DNA of 64,000 bases from the NCBI RefSeq assembly GCF_025151045.1, contig NZ_CP102285.1:1488001-1552000 (forward strand), read 5' to 3'. The stretch comes from Parabacteroides johnsonii DSM 18315 (GTDB taxonomy: Bacteria; Bacteroidota; Bacteroidia; Bacteroidales; Tannerellaceae). The position numbers were made by a program, and so were the translations under genes. Within the stretch, counting starts at the first letter, position 1, and every line of letters starts with the position of its first letter. The notes beneath the pieces were generated by a model. That model was given only the letters and a program-made list of their open reading frames with translations, searched no databases and was not told where the DNA came from. This document shows positions 44,404 to 52,309 of the stretch, piece by piece.

Positions 44404-45573
44404 ATGATAAACTTAGGTAGTTGGATGAACGGCATCCTGATCAGTTGGGGTGTAGACCCTAAAATTGCAAATACTTTTGACGAAATGATTATTGCAGCAT
44501 TGCTGGTCATACTGGCGATCGGACTGGACTACCTGTGCCAGGCGATCTTTGTCGGCAGTATGAAAAAACTGGCACAACATACGCATTATCAATGGGATTC
44601 GTTGCTTCTCAAACGTAAAGTCGTCCACCACTTAGTCCATACGATACCGGGGATCTTAGTCTATGCTCTCTTGCCTTTGGCGTTTATACGAGGGAAAGGC
44701 TTATTGCTGTTGTCTCAGAAAATATGTGCCGTGTATATCGTGTTCGCTTTGCTATTGGCGATAAACGGTTTTATTTTAGTGTTCTTGGATATGTATAATA
44801 TGCGGCAGGTGAACAAGAACCGTCCGATCAAAGGGTTCATGCAGGTGCTTCAGGTCCTGCTGTTCTTTATCGGCGGGATCGTCATTATAGCCATCCTGAT
44901 CGGGAAGTCACCTGCCAGCCTGTTTGCCGGATTGGGCGCTTCGGCGGCGATCCTGATGTTAGTATTCAAAGATACGATTTTGGGATTCGTGGCCGGCATA
45001 CAGCTTTCTGCCAACGATATGCTACGACCGGGCGACTGGATCACGGTTCCCGGCTCGAACGCGAACGGTATCGTACAGGAGATCACGCTGAATACAGTCA
45101 AGATACAGAATTTCGATAATACCATTTCCACCATCCCGCCTTATACGCTGGTAAACGCTTCGTTCCAGAACTGGCGGGGAATGGTCGAATCGGGTGGCCG
45201 TCGCGTGATGAAATCCATCTTTCTCGACCTCAATACCATCAAGTTCTGTACGCCGGATATGCTCGACACGTTCCGCAAAGAGATTCCTTTGCTTGCCGAC
45301 TACCAGCCGGACGAAGGCGTGACACCTACCAATTCGCAGATGTTCCGTGTCTATGTGGAGAAATACCTGACAAGCCTCCCGGTTGTTAATACGGACCTCG
45401 ATTTGATCATCAGCCAGTTGCAATCGACTGAATATGGCGTACCGATCCAGATCTATTTTTTCTCCCGCAATAAAGTATGGAAAGAATACGAGCGCATCCA
45501 GTCGGATATCTTCGACCATTTCTTCGCAATGGTTCCCAAGTTCCAATTGAAGGTGTATCAGTACTCGGAGTAA
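44404..45573 (+). CDS. MscS-family mechanosensitive channel, copy 1
   Basis: 389 residues. Four or five membrane helices lead into the MscS pore and beta domain: SLFAGLGASAAILMLVFKDTILGFVAGIQL (Ala/Gly-rich TM3, near 180), then LRPGDWITVPGSNANGIVQEITLNTVKIQNFDNTISTIP, the family signature. A shortened C-terminal alpha/beta domain follows. It opens on membrane tension to release osmolytes. It is a paralogue of the gene at 45848-47113, with nearly identical pore segments and the same orientation, so this is a tandem duplication with divergence elsewhere. Confidence 0.94.
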   Translation: MINLGSWMNGILISWGVDPKIANTFDEMIIAALLVILAIGLDYLCQAIFVGSMKKLAQHTHYQWDSLLLKRKVVHHLVHTIPGILVYALLPLAFIRGKGLLLLSQKICAVYIVFALLLAINGFILVFLDMYNMRQVNKNRPIKGFMQVLQVLLFFIGGIVIIAILIGKSPASLFAGLGASAAILMLVFKDTILGFVAGIQLSANDMLRPGDWITVPGSNANGIVQEITLNTVKIQNFDNTISTIPPYTLVNASFQNWRGMVESGGRRVMKSIFLDLNTIKFCTPDMLDTFRKEIPLLADYQPDEGVTPTNSQMFRVYVEKYLTSLPVVNTDLDLIISQLQSTEYGVPIQIYFFSRNKVWKEYERIQSDIFDHFFAMVPKFQLKVYQYSE

Positions 45574-45645
45574 GGACGATAAAAAAACAGACCTTATTGT
45601 CAAATTAATAAAAATACCCATTGGTCCAAATCGAAACACACAGGC

Positions 45646-45706
45646 ATGAAAATCGATTTTCATACCCGTGAAAATAGAAATTCCCGCAAGGGTAATATTT
45701 TTTAAC
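45646..45706. repeat. Divergent relative of the 89-bp repeat
   Basis: The block GGGTAATATTTTTTAAC (45690-45706) is identical to the end of copies A and B read on the opposite strand, and is preceded by GAAATTCCCGCAA, as in copy A (GGAATTACACTTGC). Next to it is the 18-base perfect palindrome ATGAAAATCGATTTTCAT (45646-45663). The similarity fades farther out, so this copy is partial or decayed. It lies between the two MscS genes. Confidence 0.5.
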
Positions 45707-45790
45707 AAACTTGTTTTTTGGTAATCGGCTATATCTCAGAATGATGACCTTTTTATCGCTTTTTATGGGGAATATTGTATTTTTATTAGT

Positions 45791-45798
45791 TAGTTTTG
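45791..45798 (+). promoter_or_regulatory. Probable promoter of MscS copy 2
   Basis: TAGTTTTG matches TAnnTTTG 50 bases before the second MscS start. The -33 element is weak. Confidence 0.4.
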
Positions 45799-45847
45799 TA
45801 TACAAATTCAAGGTTATCACAAGTAGACTCGATTAATCATTAAAGAT

Positions 45848-47113
45848 ATGCATGCAATACAAGAATGGATTAACGATCGTCTGATCGAATGGGGTATAAT
45901 CAGTAGTTCTGCAAATGAACTGGACAACACGATCGTCCTGCTGCTGATCATTGTAGTAACGATCGGTATCGACTACGCTTGCCGTTATATCTTCCTGAAT
46001 ATGTTTAAGCGACTTGCGAAGAGAACCCGCAACCAGTGGGATGACTTGATCGTCGAGCGTAAGATTATCAACAAGTTGATGCATATGATCCCCGCCATCT
46101 TGGTATATGTGCTGCTACCGCTGGCCTTCCCGGTCGATGAGACGCCTAAGATATTGGGGATCTTGCAAATAATATGCAAAATTTATATCATTGCCGTTTC
46201 GCTTCGTTTTATCAATGCCGCCCTGAATGTCGTACATGAAATATACAACCGGAAGGAATCGCTCAAGAACAAGCCCCTGAAAGGTTTCATCCAACTATTA
46301 CAGGTTGCTGTCTTCTTTATCGGTTTTATACTGATCATCAGTATTCTGATCGGTAAATCTCCGACGACGCTGTTCGCCGGACTGGGTGCATCTGCCGCAA
46401 TCCTGATGCTGGTGTTCAAAGATACGATCTTGGGATTCGTGGCCGGCATACAGCTTTCCGCCAACGATATGTTGCGGCCGGGCGACTGGATCACGATGGA
46501 TAAGTATGGGGCGAACGGAACGGTTATCGAAGTCACGCTGAACGCAGTCAAAGTCAAAAATTTCGACAATACGATTACGACGATTCCCCCTTACGCCCTG
46601 GTGAGTGATGCTTTCCAAAACTGGCGTGGGATGTCGGAATCTCCCGGACGGCGGATCAAGCGTTCTATCAATATTGATATGAACAGCGTGAGTTTCTGCA
46701 CACCGGAGATGTTGGCTAAATTCCGCAAAATATCCTTACTAACAGATTATATCGACGAGAAAGAAAAGGAATTGAACGCTTATAACAAGAAGCATCAGAT
46801 CGACGGCTCCATCCGCGTAAACGGTCGGCGGCAAACGAATATCGGCGTGTTTCGTGCCTACTTGGTCAATTATCTCAGAAGCCTTCCGGAGGTCAGCAAG
46901 GAACTGACTTGCATGGTCCGCCAGTTGCAACCGACGGAAACCGGTATTCCGATCGAACTCTATTTTTTCTCTTCCGTGAAAGACTGGGTGCCCTACGAAG
47001 GCATTCAATCTGACGTATTCGACCATGTATTGGCCGTAATCCCGGAATTCGGACTCAGCGTCTTCCAGAATGTCTCCGGTAGCGATTTGAGGGGGCTGAA
47101 AATAATGAGATAA
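45848..47113 (+). CDS. MscS-family mechanosensitive channel, copy 2
   Basis: 421 residues and a paralogue of the channel encoded upstream. The shared core is TTLFAGLGASAAILMLVFKDTILGFVAGIQL (near 180) followed by LRPGDWITMDKYGANGTVIEVTLNAVKVKNFDNTITTIP. It is longer because of a charged insertion in the C-terminal domain (YIDEKEKELNAYNKKHQIDGS, near 300). Both copies have an N-terminal extended set of helices rather than the short E. coli MscS form. A terminator follows 2 bases later. Confidence 0.94.
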   Translation: MHAIQEWINDRLIEWGIISSSANELDNTIVLLLIIVVTIGIDYACRYIFLNMFKRLAKRTRNQWDDLIVERKIINKLMHMIPAILVYVLLPLAFPVDETPKILGILQIICKIYIIAVSLRFINAALNVVHEIYNRKESLKNKPLKGFIQLLQVAVFFIGFILIISILIGKSPTTLFAGLGASAAILMLVFKDTILGFVAGIQLSANDMLRPGDWITMDKYGANGTVIEVTLNAVKVKNFDNTITTIPPYALVSDAFQNWRGMSESPGRRIKRSINIDMNSVSFCTPEMLAKFRKISLLTDYIDEKEKELNAYNKKHQIDGSIRVNGRRQTNIGVFRAYLVNYLRSLPEVSKELTCMVRQLQPTETGIPIELYFFSSVKDWVPYEGIQSDVFDHVLAVIPEFGLSVFQNVSGSDLRGLKIMR

Positions 47114-47114
47114 C

Positions 47115-47149
47115 AAAAAAGCGTCGCCCGCCATAGGGTAACGCTTTTT
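47115..47149 (+). terminator. Terminator of MscS copy 2
   Basis: AAAAAGCGT and ACGCTTTTT pair around CCC/GGG, followed by a T tract; it starts directly after the stop of the second MscS gene. Confidence 0.85.
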
Positions 47150-47212
47150 GTTTATCTGAGTAATTGCAGTGACAATACCACATTTTGCAGAACGGACCTG
47201 AATGGAAAAATA

Positions 47213-47431
47213 CTAAACAAGTTTGGTAAATCGTTTTTTCAACTCACGTTTTAAATATAAATATTGTAACCATGATAAAGTACGCAAGAATAGTACTAAC
47301 AATAGAATAGCTAACAAAATATAACGTACAAGAGGATTTGTCATATAAAACTCTTCACCTAAAATTTCTTCCCAGTTTTTTACCTGAAATAATGATATAT
47401 CTAAATCTGAATGCATATTCTTTACCGTCAT
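47213..47431 (-). CDS. Small single-pass membrane protein
   Basis: 72 residues, with one strong hydrophobic segment near 35-55 (YILLAILLLVLFLRTLSWL) and a basic C-terminal tail (KRELKKRFTKLV). It is not a family I recognise. Its start overlaps the stop of an upstream 84-residue frame by four bases, suggesting a two-gene unit. The surrounding DNA is AT-rich and borders the insertion-sequence region, which points to acquired or rapidly evolving DNA. Confidence 0.45.
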   Translation of the reverse strand: MTVKNMHSDLDISLFQVKNWEEILGEEFYMTNPLVRYILLAILLLVLFLRTLSWLQYLYLKRELKKRFTKLV

Positions 47432-47682
47432 CTTATATAATTACAATTTAGTCTTAACACTACAAAAATAACAGACATAATAAAGATATTACATACAAAT
47501 ATTAATAAATTACTTGTATATTCTGACAATAATATTGATGAAATATAAATATATAAAATGTTATTTATGCTTATAATTAGCATTTTAGACATATTATTAT
47601 ATATGTAATTGAGATTATTTATCAATCTTATTCTATAAAAATACTTCAATATCTTTGGATTATCAAAAGATATTGCTGACAC
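47428..47682 (-). CDS. Possible small hydrophobic protein
   Basis: An 84-residue frame with two hydrophobic stretches (MLIISINNILYIYISSILL and LLIFVCNIFIMSVIFVVL). The composition (Ile, Asn, Tyr, Leu rich) follows the AT-rich DNA, so it may be chance. The four-base ATGA overlap with the following small membrane protein is the only positive sign. If real, the pair could be a toxin-like or immunity-like membrane unit; this is speculation. No homologue recognised. Confidence 0.3.
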   Translation of the reverse strand: MSAISFDNPKILKYFYRIRLINNLNYIYNNMSKMLIISINNILYIYISSILLSEYTSNLLIFVCNIFIMSVIFVVLRLNCNYIR

Positions 47683-47916
47683 ATAATAGCTATTGTTTTT
47701 AGCTTAAAAAGATTGAATCGTTGAAAGTGCTGATTTTGCCAAAAACAAAAATGTTTCTATCTTCGCTCTCAATAAGAAAAGTAGTATGCTTAAATTTAAG
47801 AAGGATTCCCTGAAGTAAATAACCTCTGAATACTCTGTTTCAAGGTTATCCCATAGTTTTTTGGCATATTTTGCCATAGTTATTTTATCTCTATGAATCA
47901 TTAATATTTAGACATC

Positions 47917-48531
47917 ATGAGTAACGAAAATAAATCGATTCACGAATTCGACTTCAATTTAATTTGTGAATATTTCTCCAGCGTTGAACGGCAAGGTCCC
48001 GGTAGTCCGGAAGTGACTCTTAAAGCTCTTGATTTTATTGAAAATCTATCCGTTCAATCCCGCATTGCCGATCTTGGTTGTGGCACAGGAACCCAAACAA
48101 TTACTTTGGCTCGGCATACACCCGGACAAATTGTGGGTTTGGATCTATTTCCCGATTTTATCAGTATTTTCGAGCAGAATATTCAAAAACTCGATCTCCA
48201 AGACCGGGTGAAAGGAATAGTTGGCTCTATGGACAATCTCCCATTCGGAAAAGAAGAGTTCGATTTGATATGGTCGGAAGGAGCTATTTACAATATCGGT
48301 TTTCAGCATGGACTGCATACATGGAGGGAATATCTGAGAAAAGGCGGTTATGTTGCCGTTTCCGAAGTTTCTTGGTTCACCAACAAACGTCCTGCGGAAA
48401 TTAATGACTTCTGGCTGGATGCTTATCCGGAAATAGATACTATCTGCAAATTCAACTTAGAAGTGCAACTTCGCAGTGTGTTTCCCATGAAAAAACCACT
48501 GCGGGTTTGCCCCAGCGGCAGGGGTGCATAG
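47917..48531 (+). pseudogene. SAM-dependent methyltransferase, 5' part, disrupted by IS30
   Basis: The class I methyltransferase motif is [16 protein letters not shown] (near 47), with later motifs LDLFPDF and [22 protein letters not shown]. Translation proceeds normally through YPEIDTI, then enters IS30 DNA and ends at a foreign stop after about 28 extra residues. The missing C-terminal part is intact at 49831-50076. Removing the element and one 13-base duplicate restores a 257-residue frame. Substrate unknown. The event looks recent, as both parts remain open. Confidence 0.9.
48432..48444 (+). repeat. Target site duplication, left copy
   Basis: AATAGATACTATC is repeated exactly at 49818-49830, on the other side of the IS30 element. 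It contains the palindrome GATAcTATC. IS30 elements usually give 2-4 base duplications, but IS1630 makes long ones at palindromes. Confidence 0.8.
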
Positions 48532-48570
48532 CCCCTGAGAGCGTAGAATCAATTAGCAATACAATAAAAA

Positions 48571-48588
48571 AGGAGACCGAAGTCTCCT
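48571..48588 (+). terminator. Hairpin upstream of the IS30 transposase
   Basis: AGGAGAC (48571-48577) and GTCTCCT (48582-48588) form a 7-bp stem with a CGAA tetraloop, just before the transposase. Such hairpins commonly shield transposases from external transcription. Confidence 0.55.
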
Positions 48589-48613
48589 TAGGATTAATTA
48601 TTTTTGTATTGTT

Positions 48614-49585
48614 ATGAAGTATAAACAATTAACCCGTGAGCAAAGATATGCAATATCTTTGGGACTAAAAGAAGGTAAGACCCAAAAAGCGATAGCTCTT
48701 CAAATAGGAGTGTCGGCCAGTACGGTAAGTCGTGAGCTCAGACGCAATAAAAGTCATCGTGTTTATAGTTATAGCCTTGCGGATGAGATGTCGCGCGAAC
48801 GGCGTGAACGTCTCCCCGGCAATCGTAAAATTCCTAGCGCCATAGAAAAAGAGGCGTTGCGTTTGTTGGTAGAAGAAGATTGGTCTCCCATGCAAATATC
48901 CGGTTATTTGAAGAGGAAAGGGTATAAGATCTCCCATGAGACCCTCTATAGACGTATACGTGCGGACTTTAGTGGTGAGCTTGCTTCCCATTGTCGTCAC
49001 AAGATGAAGTATCGTCGGCATATATCCCGTCTTTGTCCTACAAAAGTCACGAACATCCCCAACCGCACGAGTATCCGCGAACGCCCTTTGGAAGCGGATG
49101 GCACCCGCTTCGGCGACTGGGAGATGGATCTTATCGTTGGCAAGGGGGGCAAAGGGGCGATCCTTACCTTAACCGAGAGGTCAAGCAACTTATTGCTGAT
49201 GGAAAAGCTGCCCGATGGCAAGAAGGCAGCTTCCCTGCCGAGAGTGGTGAACCGTCTTCTGTTCCCTTATAGGGGCAAAGGCGTTAGGACCATAACGACG
49301 GATAATGGCGGCGAGTTTGCCTGCCATGAACTCATAGAGAAAAAGTTAAGAGCTACCGTCTATTTTACGGACAGTTATTGCTCTTGGCAAAAAGGGGCTA
49401 TAGAGAATGCCAATAAGCTGGTTAGGCAGTACATCCCAAAAGGCACTGATTTTAATACGGTGAGCGACCGTTTCGTCATGGAGATACAGAAGAAGATCAA
49501 CTGTAGGCCTCGGGAAAAGCTGGGCTTCAGAAGCCCCAAAGAGTATTTTTTCGAGAAATGGGAGCAACAAAAACGGGTGGTATAA
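48614..49585 (+). CDS. IS30-family transposase
   Basis: 323 residues. The N-terminal HTH (KTQKAIALQIGVSASTVSRELRRN) is followed by a second helix region (MQISGYLKRKGYKISHETLYRRI) and a DDE catalytic core: GDWEMDLIVGKG (first Asp), TTDNGGEFA (second Asp), and the catalytic Glu in KGAIENANKLVRQYIPKGTDF. It is intact and likely active, in keeping with the fresh-looking insertion in the methyltransferase gene. Confidence 0.95.
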   Translation: MKYKQLTREQRYAISLGLKEGKTQKAIALQIGVSASTVSRELRRNKSHRVYSYSLADEMSRERRERLPGNRKIPSAIEKEALRLLVEEDWSPMQISGYLKRKGYKISHETLYRRIRADFSGELASHCRHKMKYRRHISRLCPTKVTNIPNRTSIRERPLEADGTRFGDWEMDLIVGKGGKGAILTLTERSSNLLLMEKLPDGKKAASLPRVVNRLLFPYRGKGVRTITTDNGGEFACHELIEKKLRATVYFTDSYCSWQKGAIENANKLVRQYIPKGTDFNTVSDRFVMEIQKKINCRPREKLGFRSPKEYFFEKWEQQKRVV

Positions 49586-49817
49586 ATACCACCCGTACAA
49601 AAAGCCTTACTAATCATAGCCTGGCTTTGGTCAATAATTCTTTTTGTTTTTGCTGTCAAGGTTTCGGTTTCTTTTCATAGTTAGGGTTTTGATATGCACA
49701 AATGTAAACGATTATTTTAAAGTTTGCAAATCTTTATTGATTTTTCTTTTAATAATGACGATTTTTGGATGAATTTCATTTTTATGACTATAATTGCACT
49801 TGCTTGTTGACTCTACC

Positions 49818-49830
49818 AATAGATACTATC
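49818..49830 (+). repeat. Target site duplication, right copy
   Basis: Exact copy of the left 13-base duplicate (48432-48444), including GATAcTATC at 49822-49830. Confidence 0.8.
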
Positions 49831-50076
49831 CCCAACAAAGTTGCCCAAATGCAAAAAGCCGGCTATATTCCTGTAGCCAGTTTTATTCTACCAGAAAATT
49901 GTTGGACGGAACATTTTTATGCTCCACAAGTAGAAATTCAAGATAATTTCCTGAAAAAATATGCAGGCAATAAAGTTGCCGAAGACTTTATTGCCAACCA
50001 ACGCCACGAGACTCAATTATATTATAAATACAAAGAGTTTTACGGTTATGTATTTTACATCGGAAAGAAAATCTAA
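49831..50076 (+). pseudogene. SAM-dependent methyltransferase, 3' part
   Basis: Continues the methyltransferase frame with PNKVAQMQKAGYIPVASFILPENCWTEHFY...YYKYKEFYGYVFYIGKKI. The distance between duplicates (1386 bases) is a multiple of three and the phase is unchanged, so precise excision would restore the gene. An open frame beginning at 49765 within the element edge joins it, but no ribosome-binding site is evident and this fragment lacks the SAM-binding half. Confidence 0.88.
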
Positions 50077-50102
50077 CTATTGCTAACGGAAAGTTCATTG
50101 GA

Positions 50103-50134
50103 GATTATTTCGAAATTCCCAATTCGAAATAATC
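50103..50134. terminator. Strong hairpin after the methyltransferase fragment
   Basis: GATTATTTCGAA (50103-50114) pairs with TTCGAAATAATC (50123-50134). It may terminate the methyltransferase transcript or belong to the left end of the following ISL3 element; the element boundary is not clear here. Confidence 0.5.
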
Positions 50135-50180
50135 CTGAGGGGAAAAATCGTATCTTAGTGGCAGTAAAAAAATAAAAGAG

Positions 50181-50540
50181 ATGAGTTACGATCAATTTCT
50201 TCGTTTTATCTTTCCGGAGGGAATGTTTGATTATTTTGAGTTGTCTGATTTCAAAGAAAAGTCGGATAGGGTAGAAATATACTTTGAAGAGAAGAATATA
50301 CACCCCCAAGAATATGCAACCAATAACTTGGAAAGCAAGGGCTTTTATGAACAAGTCAGGATGCAGGATTATCCGATGCGTGGGCGTAGCTGCCTGTTGT
50401 TTATCAAAAAACGAAGATGGTTCAATCACAGTACTGGCAAATATGTAAGCCGCAATTGGAAATTAGTAGCAGAAGGAACGCAAATAACGACTGAATTTGC
50501 GTCTTTTTTAAAAGCATTGGATCGACTCTCGCGCTCTTAG
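50181..50540 (+). CDS. ISAon1-like transposase N-terminal protein
   Basis: 119 residues. It matches the small N-terminal component of ISL3/ISAon1 transposases: FPEGMFDYFELSDF, EEKNIHPQEY, YPMRGRSCLLFIKKRRW and VAEGTQITTEFASFLKALDR. It normally acts with the larger DDE protein from the overlapping frame. The protein itself looks intact, but the partner frame is interrupted. Confidence 0.85.
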   Translation: MSYDQFLRFIFPEGMFDYFELSDFKEKSDRVEIYFEEKNIHPQEYATNNLESKGFYEQVRMQDYPMRGRSCLLFIKKRRWFNHSTGKYVSRNWKLVAEGTQITTEFASFLKALDRLSRS

Positions 50541-51504
50541 CATTAGTCTTTTGGCGGATCATTACGGAATGGAAGCCAAACTGTTGGAGTCCCAATATAA
50601 GAATCATCTGAGTCATTTCAGAAATTAGGAGCAACGTGCCCATGCCGAAGAATGGATGCTCTTCGAGAAAAACATTGGACCCTACGTCGGGATGGACGAA
50701 ACGGCACTGTCGTCGGGAGAACTGTATACAATCCTGATTAACAAAGAGGCCAAAGGAAGAAAAGGCACTATCATCGCCATGATCAAAGGGACATCCGTAG
50801 AAAAGGTATCCCAAGTTATACTCAAACTTTCCCGTCGCAGGCGGTTTCAAGTTCGGGAAATAACATTGGACATGGCACCCAATATGGCCCGGATAACCCG
50901 TCTCTGTTTCCCGGCTGCCAAGCTGGTTATCGACCGTTTTCATGTTCAAAAGTTAGCTTTTGAAGCCGTTCAGGAAATGCGGATAAAGGCACGATGGGAA
51001 GCCTTGGATAAAGAAATGGTCGAGATCACATACGCTAAAGCATCAGGACAGCCTTTTGTTACTGAAACATTTGAGAATGGGGACAGTCGAAAACAGCTGT
51101 TGGCCAGAAGCCGCTATCTTTTGTTCAAAAAAACTGAACTGTGGTCGGAGAGCCAAAGAAAAAGAGCTAAAATCCTTTTCCGGGAATATCCCGATATCAA
51201 GAAGGCCTATTACTTAAGCATGAGGTTAGGGTTGATATATCATCAGGCACAATCGGCAGATATTGCCTTGACGCGTTTGGCACATTGGTATGATCAGGTG
51301 GACAAATCCGGTTTCCTGTCTTTTGGCACTGTCGCCAGAACCATACAAACACATTACTTGAATATTGTTGGCTTTTTTAAAAGACGCTCCACCAATGCCG
51401 CGAGTGAGTCCTTCAATTCTAAAATCAAAGCTTTTAGAGCACAGCTAAGAGGCGTGAGGGATATTGCTTTTTTCTTATTCAGACTCACCAATATTTATGC
51501 ATAA
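50512..51504 (+). pseudogene. ISL3-family transposase, catalytic part, with premature stop
   Basis: The frame is open from 50512 and reads ...LLESQYKNHLSHFRN, then TAG at 50626-50628, then EQRAHAEEWM. Related transposases have Trp at this point (TGG), so a single G-to-A change made the stop. The downstream part (from ATG 50656) keeps the DDE_Tnp_ISL3 region: GMDETALSSGELYTILINK, LDMAPNMARI, VIDRFHVQKLAFEAVQEMR and STNAASESFNSKIKAFRAQLRGV. The element is likely inactive unless the stop is bypassed. Confidence 0.75.
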
Positions 51505-51570
51505 TTAATTCTCTATGAATATAGGTATCTCCTTATACGTACATAACCGAGCTAATGCAACATAACTATT

Positions 51571-51610
51571 AAAAAAGCGTGTCCCTCTAATATAGAGGCA
51601 ACACGCTCTT
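51571..51610. terminator. Terminator-like hairpin
   Basis: GCGTGTcCCTCT pairs with AGAGGcaACACGC around AATAT, with A-rich and T-rich flanks on the two sides, so it can work in either direction. Confidence 0.7.
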
Positions 51611-51919
51611 TCTTATAGTTAAGGTTTGGGTTATTATATTTCTTGTCGTTATATACTGTTACAAAAAAAGCTTGACCTGAAAGTTGTCAAGCTATACCCA
51701 TTGCACAGTCAAGGCTCCTTTGTTTTTGTTCACTCTATACCTATAATCTCTCTGAAAATGAGTGACAGCGCGAAGGAACGCTTTTATTTTGTACAAAACA
51801 AATTTATCTGGAATTATTTTTACACTATCGGGGATTATAATAAATACTTAAATACTATCAGGAGGCTTATAGGAAGATGCAATAGATACTTTAGGAGATG
51901 ATTATATTTTAATCCCTCA

Positions 51920-51960
51920 GGATTTCGGTATGATCCATGATCCCCGATTTCGGATGATCC
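51920..51960. repeat. Two near-identical 17-base repeats
   Basis: GATTTCGGTATGATCCA and GATTTCGGATGATCCA occur about 25 bases apart within 51922-51960, with TGATCCCC between. Closely spaced repeats of this kind are found at the ends of some insertion sequences such as IS21 members; no transposase of that type is in the window. Confidence 0.4.
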
Positions 51961-51974
51961 ACAAAATTTGACAT

Positions 51975-52012
51975 AAAAAAAGAGTCTATACAACCGTATA
52001 GACTCTTTTTTT
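51975..52012 (-). terminator. Terminator of tRNA-Pro
   Basis: AAAGAGTCTATAC and GTATAGACTCTTT form a perfect stem with an AACC loop and A/T runs on both sides, immediately downstream of the tRNA on the minus strand. Confidence 0.9.
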
Positions 52013-52015
52013 ATG

Positions 52016-52090
52016 TCGGGGTACCAGGATTCGAACCTGGGACCCCCTGCTCCCAAAGCAGGTGCGCTAACCGGACTGCGCTACACCCCG
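52016..52090 (-). tRNA. tRNA-Pro (TGG anticodon)
   Basis: The 75-base cloverleaf on the minus strand starts CGGGGTGTAGCGCAG and ends with the TpsiC arm GGTTCGAATCC and acceptor TACCCCGA. The anticodon stem CCTGC/GCAGG encloses the loop TTTGGGA with anticodon TGG. The acceptor stem pairs over seven bases with one G-T. CCA is not encoded. Confidence 0.96.
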
Positions 52091-52122
52091 TTTTTACAAT
52101 CTCTTTATTTCCGATTGCGGTG

Positions 52123-52153
52123 CAAAGGTAGGTATTTATTTTTAACTACCAAA
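52123..52153 (-). promoter_or_regulatory. Promoter of tRNA-Pro
   Basis: On the minus strand TTTG (plus-strand 52150-52153) and TACCTTTG (52123-52130) are separated by 19 bases, matching the consensus, and lie 33 bases upstream of the tRNA. Confidence 0.7.
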
Positions 52154-52309
52154 TATTTCATTGTTTTTTTTATTTGCGTACATTCGCATCAGTTTAGGAG
52201 ATCATTACAACAATATGTATACCCCCTTTATTAACTTTCAGAATGAACATATTGCAAACCAATCTGTTATATATCAAATGATGAAACAAAATTTAAATAA
52301 TAAAGAAAT

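Larger units (their letters stand above)
48445..49817 (+). mobile_element. IS30-family insertion sequence (1373 bp)
   Basis: A complete element bounded by the 13-base duplications. Imperfect terminal inverted repeats match at the same offset from each end: TCAAC at positions 8-12 and AAGTGCAA at positions 17-24 of both ends (48452-48468 and the reverse complement of 49794-49810). One transposase gene (48614-49585) is inside. A hairpin AGGAGAC/GTCTCCT at 48571-48588 precedes it and may block read-through transcription from outside. Confidence 0.85.
50120..51520 (+). mobile_element. ISL3-family (ISAon1-like) insertion sequence, broken
   Basis: Two transposase frames (50181-50540 and the 50512-51504 frame) in the arrangement seen for ISAon1-like elements of Bacteroidota. 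The ends given are approximate: I could not find a matching inverted terminal repeat or target duplication. The second frame has an in-frame TAG. Confidence 0.6.
51505..52015. other. Remnant region between ISL3 element and tRNA-Pro
   Basis: 511 bases without a convincing gene. It holds two hairpins (51571-51610 and AGCTTGAC/GTCAAGCT at 51669-51693), a 91-residue plus-strand frame (51626-51901) that I do not recognise and that may be IS debris, two near-repeats of GATTTCGGxATGATCCA at 51917-51960, and the tRNA terminator. Confidence 0.5.

Noticed and set aside
47704-47901. 65-codon minus-strand frame before the methyltransferase gene
   Set aside because: AT-rich, no homology recognised, no coupling to another gene; not enough to call a gene.
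50505-50513. TTTTTTAAAA slippery sequence as a -1 frameshift site joining the two ISL3 frames
   Set aside because: The second frame is at +1 (or -2) relative to the first, so a -1 slip would not join them.
52091-52309. Invertible promoter beside the serine recombinase
   Set aside because: I found no pair of inverted repeats flanking a promoter in this gap; only short chance matches such as GGTAG/CTACC.
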